From assembly GCA_021107495.1 (NCBI GenBank), contig JAIOSR010000244.1, positions 1 through 37,321 on the forward strand: 37,321 bases of DNA, written 5' to 3'. The translations under genes were made by a program, and so were the position numbers. Source of the stretch: Desulfobacterales bacterium (lineage in GTDB: Bacteria > Desulfobacterota > DSM-4660 > Desulfatiglandales > Desulfatiglandaceae). Each line of letters opens with the position of its first letter. The first letter of the stretch is position 1. This document shows positions 16,342-23,063 of the stretch, in pieces. A model generated the notes under the pieces. It was not told where the DNA came from and made no database searches. It saw only the letters and a list, made by a program, of their open reading frames with translations.

Positions 16342-17955
16342 ATGCCTGTCCTAAAGCCATCTCACATCCATACTCTGTGGTCAAAAGCAGCCACATTTGT
16401 TGTGCTTTTAGCCCTTACATTCATTCCCGTAGCGCTTACGCTGCCGGACTACGGCGTGACCTTTGATGAACCCATTTACATGGAGGCAGCATGGAATGTG
16501 CAAAAATGGCTTTCCATTGAACCTTCGATCCTCTTTGACCGGGAAGGAATCGACTGCTACTGGAAAACGGACCCCCTTAGAAATGTTCACCCCTCCGGCC
16601 TGAAATGGCTTTACTTATGCGCTCAAAAATCGATTTTCTGGGAAAAAAATCCTTATATACAGAACCGTGTGCTGAACGTGTTTATCCTGGCTGTTTCTCT
16701 GCTTGTTTTTTTACTCTGGTGGGGTGAGGGCTCGTTTTGGAGAGGCACACTATTCATTCTCCTGCTTCTTACTATCCCACGGTTCTTTGCCCATACCCAT
16801 TTTGCCGCCACTGATATCCCCATAACATCATTCCTTTTGCTATTCATCGTGTGTATCGAAAAAACCTTTTCCGGTAAAAGGTTTTGGCTGACAGGTATTT
16901 TGTTCGGTATATTAGCAAGTATCAAAATTACATCCTTACTTGTTGTCTTACCAGCGCTGCTGGCATTTGTTGTGTGGTACAGGCATGAATGGAAGACAGT
17001 GTTGTCGCGCATTATATTAATTTGTCTGGTAGGCATGTTGGTGTTTTACGCCCTTAATCCGGATTGGTGGTTTTCACCGTTATCAAGATGCAGGGAGTTC
17101 CTCGCCCAGACCCTAACCCGACGGACCTGGACCCCTTTCACCACGTATTTCGGAGGACATTTTTACACCTTTAGAGGCCCTTTTTACTATCCTTTCACCA
17201 TGTTCCTCATTACAACGCCTTTACTTCATATTTTTCTCCTTTTTTCAGGGCTTGGATTTTTTCTTTTTGAAAGACCTTGCAGGACCAACCGCAAAATGAT
17301 CCTTTTGATAATCTGTCTTTTAACCCCGTTTATAGTATTGGCCCTCCCTGCGAGTCCCACAAATGATGGCGTGCGGTATCTGTTGCCGGCCTTTCCCTTT
17401 GCCGCATGTTTCATGATGCTTGGTCTTGAAAAGATATGGAATTTTGTGAGAAAAGGATATCCCGCCTCCCCCCTAAGGATGGCAGCAAGGTTGATCATCG
17501 CAGCGGGAGCGTTGATCCTCTTTGCAGGGGACATTTATAATCCGGCCAGGTATCCCCCGTTCGAACTCTCTTACTATAACAAAATAGTCGGAAACCTTTC
17601 AGGCGCTCACCGGCGAGGCTACGAAACTACCTACTGGTTGGAAATATTGAATGATCCGGTACTTGTTCGGTTGAACGAAGTCTGTGCCGGGTCCCTTGTT
17701 TACTTCCCCCTGTCTCCCACGGACCTTTTCTTTAAACATATGCTGGATAAGAAAAAAATAAATTTCGTCCAAACACATACGCCTGAAAAGGCGGAATTCA
17801 TGCTCATTATTGGACGGCCCTTCGTCAGGTTCTGGGAGGCCAAAACATGGCCTATTTACAGACAAATGGGAAAAACACCCAAAGCCGTCTGGGGGATTTC
17901 ACTTGATTCTGTCCCGCTGCTTCGGCTATACCAGATCCAAAGAGGTAAAAAATAA
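16342..17955 (+). CDS. GT39/PMT-like GT-C membrane glycosyltransferase
   Basis: The 537-residue protein has about 10 membrane helices. After helix 1, the loop PDYGVTFDEPIYMEAAWNVQ (about residues 30-49) contains the DEP-x-Y acidic motif of the GT39 catalytic loop. HTHFAATDIPITSFLL (about 152-167) is another conserved region, where a His-Phe-Ala-x-x-D pattern is typical. The C-terminal ~130 residues are a soluble periplasmic domain. The family uses polyprenyl-phosphate-linked sugars. It lies about 100 bases after the YfhO-family gene and 73 bases before the methyltransferase gene, all on the + strand, so one transcript is plausible. Acceptor unknown. Confidence 0.78.
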   Translation: MPVLKPSHIHTLWSKAATFVVLLALTFIPVALTLPDYGVTFDEPIYMEAAWNVQKWLSIEPSILFDREGIDCYWKTDPLRNVHPSGLKWLYLCAQKSIFWEKNPYIQNRVLNVFILAVSLLVFLLWWGEGSFWRGTLFILLLLTIPRFFAHTHFAATDIPITSFLLLFIVCIEKTFSGKRFWLTGILFGILASIKITSLLVVLPALLAFVVWYRHEWKTVLSRIILICLVGMLVFYALNPDWWFSPLSRCREFLAQTLTRRTWTPFTTYFGGHFYTFRGPFYYPFTMFLITTPLLHIFLLFSGLGFFLFERPCRTNRKMILLIICLLTPFIVLALPASPTNDGVRYLLPAFPFAACFMMLGLEKIWNFVRKGYPASPLRMAARLIIAAGALILFAGDIYNPARYPPFELSYYNKIVGNLSGAHRRGYETTYWLEILNDPVLVRLNEVCAGSLVYFPLSPTDLFFKHMLDKKKINFVQTHTPEKAEFMLIIGRPFVRFWEAKTWPIYRQMGKTPKAVWGISLDSVPLLRLYQIQRGKK

Positions 17956-18028
17956 GAGAAGTCTAATCTATCTGAAATTCTGAAACCCCACCACATGCCC
18001 TCGTGCCATGCAATATTAAGCGGGTGGC

Positions 18029-18799
18029 ATGCCGCGCACGCGAGGTGGGCTGGTAATTAGGAAAAGTATTCCCGTGGACCGTAAACACCTCAGCGAATTG
18101 ATTGAAATTGAACGGAGTTACTGGTGGCATATTGCAAAAAGGATGATAGTGACGGAGATTCTCAAGCGATACTTTCCCCCTCCGGCCAGGTTGATTGAGG
18201 GAGGCTTTGGGGCAGGTTGGAATCTGTTAGCCTTTAAGAAACTTGGATATCAGATCACCGGTTTTGATATTATGCCTGAGTCGGTTGAAACCAGCAAAAA
18301 TCATGGCCTGAGCAATGTTGCAGTTCATGATCTCCAGAAGCCCTGGCCCGTTGAAAAAGGTAGCACAAGAGTTGTAGTCATGCTTGATGTCCTTGAGCAC
18401 ACATCCGATCCTTCTCGGGTATTGAAAAATGCAGCATTGGCCCTCGATGATAGGGGGGGAATAGTGCTCACAGTGCCTGCTATCCCATGTCTTATGGGTC
18501 CATGGGACATCGCGCTTGGTCACCATTTTCGATATTCAATCAGGCTTCTCAGGAGACAAGCAGATGATTCCGGACTGCGGGTTTTATGGGTTTCCTACTG
18601 GAATGCCTTCAGTTTGCCGGCAGCTTTCTTTGTTCGCGGCATAGAAAAATTGTTCCAGTGCAGACATTCCGAAAGGTTCCCGCGAGTTTTACCGGGAACA
18701 AATGCATTCTTGATCTGGTGTGCCACCATAGAACGGTTATTAATTCGAAAGATGCCCATTCCATATGGACTATCTCTGGTTGGAGTTCTGGTAAAATGA
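18029..18799 (+). CDS. Class I SAM-dependent methyltransferase
   Basis: A methyltransferase of up to 256 residues. IEIERSYWWHIAKRMIV near residues 27-43 is followed by motif I ARLIEGGFGAGWNLLAF (about 53-69, a divergent GGFGAG form). FDIMPESVETS marks the acidic strand-2 end, VVVMLDVLEHTSDPSRVL (about 111-128) motif II, and GGIVLTVPAIPCLMGPWD (about 138-155) motif III. The VLEHTSDP and PWD-x-x-x-GHHFRY features occur in methyltransferases next to polyprenyl-phosphate glycosyltransferases. The true start may be GTG 18074, which has AGGA upstream, rather than ATG 18029. Its TGA overlaps the ATG of the GT2 gene (ATGA). Methyl acceptor unknown. Confidence 0.78.
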   Translation: MPRTRGGLVIRKSIPVDRKHLSELIEIERSYWWHIAKRMIVTEILKRYFPPPARLIEGGFGAGWNLLAFKKLGYQITGFDIMPESVETSKNHGLSNVAVHDLQKPWPVEKGSTRVVVMLDVLEHTSDPSRVLKNAALALDDRGGIVLTVPAIPCLMGPWDIALGHHFRYSIRLLRRQADDSGLRVLWVSYWNAFSLPAAFFVRGIEKLFQCRHSERFPRVLPGTNAFLIWCATIERLLIRKMPIPYGLSLVGVLVK

Positions 18800-19761
18800 C
18801 TGAAAAACCTAAAGCAATAGGTACACTCGAAGCAAAAGCGCTTATTTCCGTTATTATTCCGGTCTATAATGAAGCGCAAATACTCAGACAGTTAACCCAG
18901 AGCGTTATCCAGGCCATCAAGGCATGCGGGTATCAGCACGAGATTGTTTTTGTGAATGATGGCTCTAAAGACGATAGCGCTGAAATCCTGGACAACATTG
19001 CAAACACAGATCCATGCGTGCGGGTCCTGCATTTGTCGCGCAACTTCGGCCATCAGGCCGCTCTACAGGCAGGATTTACGTATGCCAGAGGAGACGCCAT
19101 AATAGTTATGGACGCCGATCTACAGGATGATCCAGGACAAATCCCTCATTTTATGGAGAAATGGCGGGAAGGCTATGATGTGGTATTCGCCATAAGGGTC
19201 GCAAGAAAGGAAAACCTGATCAAACGCTTCCTGTTCTCCGCCTTTTACCGGATTCTCAACATAATCTCCCATATTTCCATCCCTGTGGATGCGGGAAATT
19301 TCGGTTTGGTGACCAGACAGGTCGCGGATGAAATGATTCTCCTTAAGGATCGCGACCGGTATCTACCAGGCCTGAGGTCGTGGGTCGGTTTCAGGCAGAT
19401 AGGCATTAAGATTGAACGGGGGAACAGGTATGACGCCCGGCCCAGAGTGTCCCTTAATGATCTCTGGCGACTTTCCAAAAACGCTATTTTTTCATTCTCG
19501 TCCATACCCCTGACCATCTTTTACGGGATTGCCCTCCTCTCCCTGTTTGTCTTTCTGTGCCTTATCTGTTTCACGCTCTATCACAAGTTTATTACCGGTC
19601 TTGCAATCCCTGGCTGGACATCATTTCTCATGGTAACGAGTTTTTTTGGCGCCATAAACGCCCTCGGTATAGGCATCCTGGGAGAATACGTTCTAAGAAT
19701 CTATAATCAGGTACGAGGTCGTCCACTTTATATTATTAAGCGCAAGGTCAACGTTCACTGA
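18796..19761 (+). CDS. GT2 polyprenyl-phosphate glycosyltransferase (GtrB/ArnC-like)
   Basis: A 321-residue enzyme with an N-terminal GT-A domain and two C-terminal membrane helices, as in GtrB, ArnC and DPM-type synthases. Motifs are ISVIIPVYNEAQIL (17-30), IVFVNDGSKDDS (50-61), LSRNFGHQAAL (82-92) and VMDADLQDDPGQIP (107-120, the metal-binding DxDLQDDP). The helices lie near 235-260 and 272-297, followed by GEYVLRIYNQVRGRP, the usual end. It moves a sugar from UDP or another NDP onto undecaprenyl phosphate in the cytoplasm. The start at ATG 18796 is set by the 4-base overlap with the methyltransferase stop and a GGAG nine bases upstream. An upstream extension of the same frame inside the methyltransferase gene is not used. 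Confidence 0.85.
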   Translation: MTEKPKAIGTLEAKALISVIIPVYNEAQILRQLTQSVIQAIKACGYQHEIVFVNDGSKDDSAEILDNIANTDPCVRVLHLSRNFGHQAALQAGFTYARGDAIIVMDADLQDDPGQIPHFMEKWREGYDVVFAIRVARKENLIKRFLFSAFYRILNIISHISIPVDAGNFGLVTRQVADEMILLKDRDRYLPGLRSWVGFRQIGIKIERGNRYDARPRVSLNDLWRLSKNAIFSFSSIPLTIFYGIALLSLFVFLCLICFTLYHKFITGLAIPGWTSFLMVTSFFGAINALGIGILGEYVLRIYNQVRGRPLYIIKRKVNVH

Positions 19762-19812
19762 TATAACACCTTGCCACCGCTTCTTATTCTCTATTTCTTG
19801 TTTTTAGGCGTT

Positions 19813-19890
19813 CAAGTTATTTGCCCTGTACAATGAACTGGAATTGTGTGTTCTTTTACAGGGCTTTTAAATGCCTCATACAATAACTTG
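19813..19890. repeat. Nested inverted-repeat element upstream of the TMTC-like gene
   Basis: Two exact inverted repeats are nested: CAAGTTATT (19813-19821) with AATAACTTG (19882-19890), and inside it GCCCTGTA (19823-19830) with TACAGGGC (19857-19864). A further partial match joins the region near 19850 (TGTTCTTTTACAGG) with sequence near 19933 (CCTGTAAAAGACAGAACA). The whole could fold into a long stem in RNA or be a small non-autonomous mobile repeat. There is no T-run, so it is not a simple terminator. It lies 87 bases before the probable start of the TPR membrane protein gene. Confidence 0.55.
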
Positions 19891-19976
19891 CCGAAACCGG
19901 CTTTCTGTAATAGAATAACATGTTTCTATGTTCCTGTAAAAGACAGAACATATAATTCCTTTCAAAAGAAGTGAAG

Positions 19977-22157
19977 ATGATGATCAATAGACTATCCCCC
20001 TCATATGGCCAACTGGACGCCTCACACTGCCGTAAGGTAATTTTTGCTTTAATTACATTAGCCGCCATAATTTTCATCATCTATGGGAATAGCTTTGACT
20101 GTTCCTGGCATTTTGACGACGAACCCAATATCGTCGATAATCCAAATCTACATTTAAGAGAATTTACATGGGATAATATCAAACAGGCATTGTACTCAGA
20201 TCGGAATCGTCCGAAAAGCCTCTACAGACCGGTAGCGTGCCTCAGTTTTGCCATAAACCACTATTTTGGGGGACTTAACGTCTTTGGATACCATCTCGTA
20301 AATATATCTGTCCACTTCATTGCATCTGTCTTCCTTTTCCTTTTTATTTACCACACTCTCAATCTTCCATCTCTTAGATTAAAATATGCTCACAACTCTT
20401 ACTTCATAGCCCTTCTCGCTGTCGTTTTGTGGAGTATAAACCCGATTCAGACCCAGGCGGTCACCTACATCGTCCAGAGGATGGCCGGCATGGCCGGTAT
20501 GTTTTACATAATGGGCATGTACCTTTATCTCAAATTTAGGACCGCTGACATACGATATCAAAAGGCGCTCTATTTCATACTATGTTTTTTCTTCACTTTA
20601 ATGGCTTTGGGTTCAAAGGAGAACGCCGTTATCCTTCCCTTGAGCCTGTTCGTCTATGAAATTCTTCTCCTGCAGGAAACAACAGCACAAAATCTCAGAA
20701 AAATATTTATGGTTTTTTTTGTTGTTACGGGAACGATTCTCATATTGGGATTTTCGCATATTTATAGCCAGGGCGGCAATATATTTTCTTTTTTGGATGG
20801 CTATGAAAATCGGCCTTTTACACTGACCCAACGGCTTTTGACTGAACCCCGAATCATTATTTATTATATTTCTCTTTTGATTTACCCGGTTTCCACAAGA
20901 CTGAGCGTGGCCCACAGCATAGACATCTCATCCTCTCTGTTTCATCCTTTTACCACTCCGATCTCCTTTATCGCAATATTCGCGGCTATATTTTTTGCCA
21001 TCTATCTGAAAAAGAGGCGTCCCCTGATTTCGTTCTCAATTATCTTTTTCTTTTTGAATCATGTAATAGAGTCCACGATTCTTCCCCTGGAGCTGATATT
21101 CGAACATCGAAACTATATCCCTTCCATGTTTTTTTTCGTGCCCGTGGCCATGGGGTTTTGTTATCTAATAGATTATTACAGAGCCAAAAGGGTCATGCAA
21201 TTCATAATAATAGGTTTTATTGTTTTTATTTTAATCGGATTGGGTCATTCCACATTTATGAGAAATTTCACCTGGAAAAACGAAAAAAGCCTCTGGATCG
21301 ATGCCTCTGAAAAGGCCCCTGACCTTTACCGGCCCCACCATAACCTCGGTAGATATTATGGTGATCATGGTCACATAGAAAAGGCCATTACTGAATACGA
21401 AACTGCATTAGCAAAACCCTTTTGTAATCGAAAAGATGAATCTTTTGTGGGTTATTACAATCTTGGCATGATATATGGGGGTTTCAAAGATTATGAAAAG
21501 GCGCTCCTTTATTTACACAGGGCACTGGCTTTAAATTCCTATTTCCCGTCTGTTTACAACAACATGGCTTCCCTGATGGAGGAGAAAGGAAAGCACGAAC
21601 TCGCTTATGAATACCTTGTTAAAGGGATTGAACTGAACCTGTACAGTCCCGAATTATTCGTTAACCTCGGGCTGTATTACCTGAAGAAAGGAGAACCGGA
21701 CAGGGCCATTTTTTGGTTGAAAAAAGCGGAAAATGAAAAACGCTTCGCCTATAACATTGCTTTAGACCTCGGCATCGCCTACAAACAGAAGGGCCTGTAT
21801 GGCAGGGCGGTCATATATTTTAAAAATGCCCTTAAGTATGGTCCACGAAATATAACACCTCATCTTCATCTTGCAGAGGTATTTTACAGGGCGGGTGACC
21901 ATAAACAGGCAAAACAAGAAACAAAAAGGATCATTCGCCTGACACAGGGGAAAGAGATGTTTGATAAGATAATACATGATCTCTCAACAAGGGATCGATC
22001 AAGCAAAATACGCCCTTGCGGGACCATTCTTATCCCCATGCTGAGAGACGAATACCTCAGAGAATCGAAAACATTAAAAGAATGGGGTGAATTATTAAAT
22101 CAAAAGGATTTATTGCTGAAGGGAAAAAAAAGAAATGATGATAATGACCGGGAGTAG
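19977..22157 (+). CDS. TMTC-like GT-C membrane protein with C-terminal TPR repeats (candidate O-glycosyltransferase)
   Basis: The ~726-residue protein has two halves. The N-terminal half (about 1-440) has 9-11 membrane helices. After helix 1 the loop CSWHFDDEPNIVDNPNLH carries the DDEP acidic motif seen in TMTC/PMT-type GT-C enzymes. HLVNISVHFIASVFLF, INPIQTQAVTYIVQRMAG and the LLTEPRIIIYYISLLIYP stretch are typical of bacterial TMTC-like proteins. The C-terminal half (about 445-665) holds about six TPR units, for example YYNLGMIYGGFKDYEKALLYL. Eukaryotic TMTCs are protein O-mannosyltransferases. The gene converges on pilA with 28 bases between stops, so pilin or surface-protein glycosylation is a reasonable guess. 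The start is uncertain among GTG 19971 and ATGs 19977 and 19980. Confidence 0.75.
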   Translation: MMINRLSPSYGQLDASHCRKVIFALITLAAIIFIIYGNSFDCSWHFDDEPNIVDNPNLHLREFTWDNIKQALYSDRNRPKSLYRPVACLSFAINHYFGGLNVFGYHLVNISVHFIASVFLFLFIYHTLNLPSLRLKYAHNSYFIALLAVVLWSINPIQTQAVTYIVQRMAGMAGMFYIMGMYLYLKFRTADIRYQKALYFILCFFFTLMALGSKENAVILPLSLFVYEILLLQETTAQNLRKIFMVFFVVTGTILILGFSHIYSQGGNIFSFLDGYENRPFTLTQRLLTEPRIIIYYISLLIYPVSTRLSVAHSIDISSSLFHPFTTPISFIAIFAAIFFAIYLKKRRPLISFSIIFFFLNHVIESTILPLELIFEHRNYIPSMFFFVPVAMGFCYLIDYYRAKRVMQFIIIGFIVFILIGLGHSTFMRNFTWKNEKSLWIDASEKAPDLYRPHHNLGRYYGDHGHIEKAITEYETALAKPFCNRKDESFVGYYNLGMIYGGFKDYEKALLYLHRALALNSYFPSVYNNMASLMEEKGKHELAYEYLVKGIELNLYSPELFVNLGLYYLKKGEPDRAIFWLKKAENEKRFAYNIALDLGIAYKQKGLYGRAVIYFKNALKYGPRNITPHLHLAEVFYRAGDHKQAKQETKRIIRLTQGKEMFDKIIHDLSTRDRSSKIRPCGTILIPMLRDEYLRESKTLKEWGELLNQKDLLLKGKKRNDDNDRE

Positions 22158-22177
22158 AAAAACAACTCCTCCCGGTC
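22146..22177. terminator. Stem-loop between convergent TPR gene and pilA
   Basis: GACCGGGAG (22146-22154) pairs with CTCCCGGTC (22169-22177), giving a 9-bp GC-rich stem with a 14-base loop that includes the TPR gene's TAG. It sits between two convergent stops and could serve both strands. Neither side has a clear run of T, so intrinsic termination would be weak. Confidence 0.45.
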
Positions 22178-22185
22178 AGATAAAA

Positions 22186-22566
22186 TTAGTTAGTTTTGCT
22201 TATACTACCGCCCGGTCCGCGCAGGACGTATGTCGCATCACCTTTAAGGTGGTGACCGGTCATTACATAGCTGGCGGCGCCGCCTCCCCCAGTTAAAGTT
22301 ACATTTTTAGACGTAAATAACCCATAAGTAGCTCCAACTAAATTAGCTACAGTTCCAGAATAAGTTTGATTGTCAACCTGATATGCCTCTTGGGCCGTTG
22401 CCGCATTTCTCAGGTCGGCCTGGGCCGCCGAGTTATAGGACCTTGTCCTGTAAGCGGAAAACTGCGGGATGGCGATCGCCGCTAAGATACCGATAATGGC
22501 GATAACGATCATCAACTCAATCAATGTAAAACCTGATTCATTCTTGTTGGTCAATTTTGTTAACAT
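22186..22566 (-). CDS. pilA: Type IV major pilin PilA (class IIIa prepilin)
   Basis: A 126-residue prepilin. The short charged leader MLTKLTNKNESG is cut after Gly12 before Phe, and the mature N-terminus FTLIELMIVIAIIGILAAIA has Glu5, as required for pilus assembly and N-methylation. The next part, IPQFSAYRTRSYNSAAQADLRN, closely follows Geobacter PilA. The mature form is 114 residues, longer than the ~61-residue Geobacter PilA, with a Gly-rich GGGG loop near 81-84 and no C-terminal disulfide pair (no Cys). It is expected to be processed by PilD and assembled in the inner membrane into a pilus. AGGAGG lies just before the ATG. Upstream there are a sigma-54-like promoter and the pilR gene. Confidence 0.93.
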   Translation of the reverse strand: MLTKLTNKNESGFTLIELMIVIAIIGILAAIAIPQFSAYRTRSYNSAAQADLRNAATAQEAYQVDNQTYSGTVANLVGATYGLFTSKNVTLTGGGGAASYVMTGHHLKGDATYVLRGPGGSISKTN

Positions 22567-22683
22567 TTTATCCTCCTAGAATTATTAGTTTCTGATCATG
22601 ATCAAAATTCAAATACAGTTTAGAACTTGTTTACACCTCCTTTCCGCAAATTATTCATTTAATTAAACTGTAACTATTATGCA

Positions 22684-22699
22684 TACAAATACCATGCCA
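22684..22699 (-). promoter_or_regulatory. Candidate sigma-54 (-24/-12) promoter of pilA
   Basis: The minus strand reads TGGCATGGTATTTGTA, to be compared with the consensus TGGCACG-N4-TTGCW. The -24 GG is intact and the spacing is exact. The -12 box is TTGT rather than TTGC and the -24 box has one C-to-T change. It lies about 120 bases upstream of the pilA ATG, downstream of a gene for a sigma-54 activator, which is the arrangement known for pilA in Geobacter and Pseudomonas. Confidence 0.6.
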
Positions 22700-22820
22700 T
22701 AAAACAAGGAAATATAAGAAAAACGATTTGCGGGATAAGATCAAATACTTACAGGCTCAATATTAGGAAACAATAACATTTATCAACTGAATCGATATTA
22801 TTTTATAAATTTAATGGGTA

Positions 22821-22850
22821 TTTTCAACACAAAAATGTTGATTTTCAACA
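22821..22850. promoter_or_regulatory. Candidate PilR enhancer site (repeated CAACA half-sites)
   Basis: CAACA (22825-22829) and TGTTG (22836-22840) form a dyad with a 6-base centre. TTTTCAACA occurs twice, at 22821-22829 and 22842-22850, exactly 21 bases apart, that is two helical turns. The cluster is about 130 bases upstream of the sigma-54-like -24 box, a normal distance for an NtrC-family activator. Assignment to PilR is inferred from position only. Confidence 0.4.
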
Positions 22851-22914
22851 AATATCAAAAAATCCCATATTTAGATCCCAAAATTGATGGTTTCGTAAAA
22901 AGTCAAAAAACATC

Positions 22915-23003
22915 CTTTTTTGTCATTCCGGCTAAAGCCGGAATCCAGTCTTTTCAGATACTTACGACTGACCTGGACCCCGGCTTTCGCCGGGGTGACG
23001 AGT
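22915..23003. repeat. Palindromic dispersed repeat (two strong hairpins)
   Basis: ATTCCGGCT (22925-22933) pairs with AGCCGGAAT (22936-22944), and CCCCGGC (22978-22984) pairs with GCCGGGG (22989-22995). A frame across it reads VIPAKAGIQ...DPGFRRGDE, the spurious translation I associate with a very common intergenic repeat of proteobacterial genomes. It lies between the pilR stop and the pilA regulatory region and may help end the pilR transcript. It is not a gene. Confidence 0.75.
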
Positions 23004-23063
23004 TTTTACGAGTGCATCAAAGTTGACAGAAGAGACAATATGTCTCTCTTTAATCAAAGGAAA

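Noticed and set aside
18586..18795. 70-codon N-terminal extension of the GtrB-like protein
   Set aside because: It overlaps the methyltransferase gene in another frame; the ATGA overlap and GGAG site support ATG 18796.
22633..22643. Second strong Shine-Dalgarno (AAAGGAGGTGT) in the pilA leader
   Set aside because: No start codon lies at a usable distance; a GTG inside it is followed at once by TAA. No leader peptide can be supported.
22567..22660. Long and short PilA start codons as in Geobacter
   Set aside because: An in-frame TAG lies nine bases before the pilA ATG, so no longer form can be made in this frame.
22567..22813. Possible c-di-GMP (GEMM) riboswitch before pilA
   Set aside because: The conserved GEMM core sequence and its tetraloop-receptor layout are not recognisable here.
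22814..23026. Open frame of 70 codons reading VIPAKAGIQ...DPGFRRGDE
   Set aside because: It crosses two strong hairpins and matches a common intergenic repeat; no ribosome-binding site and no protein-like composition.
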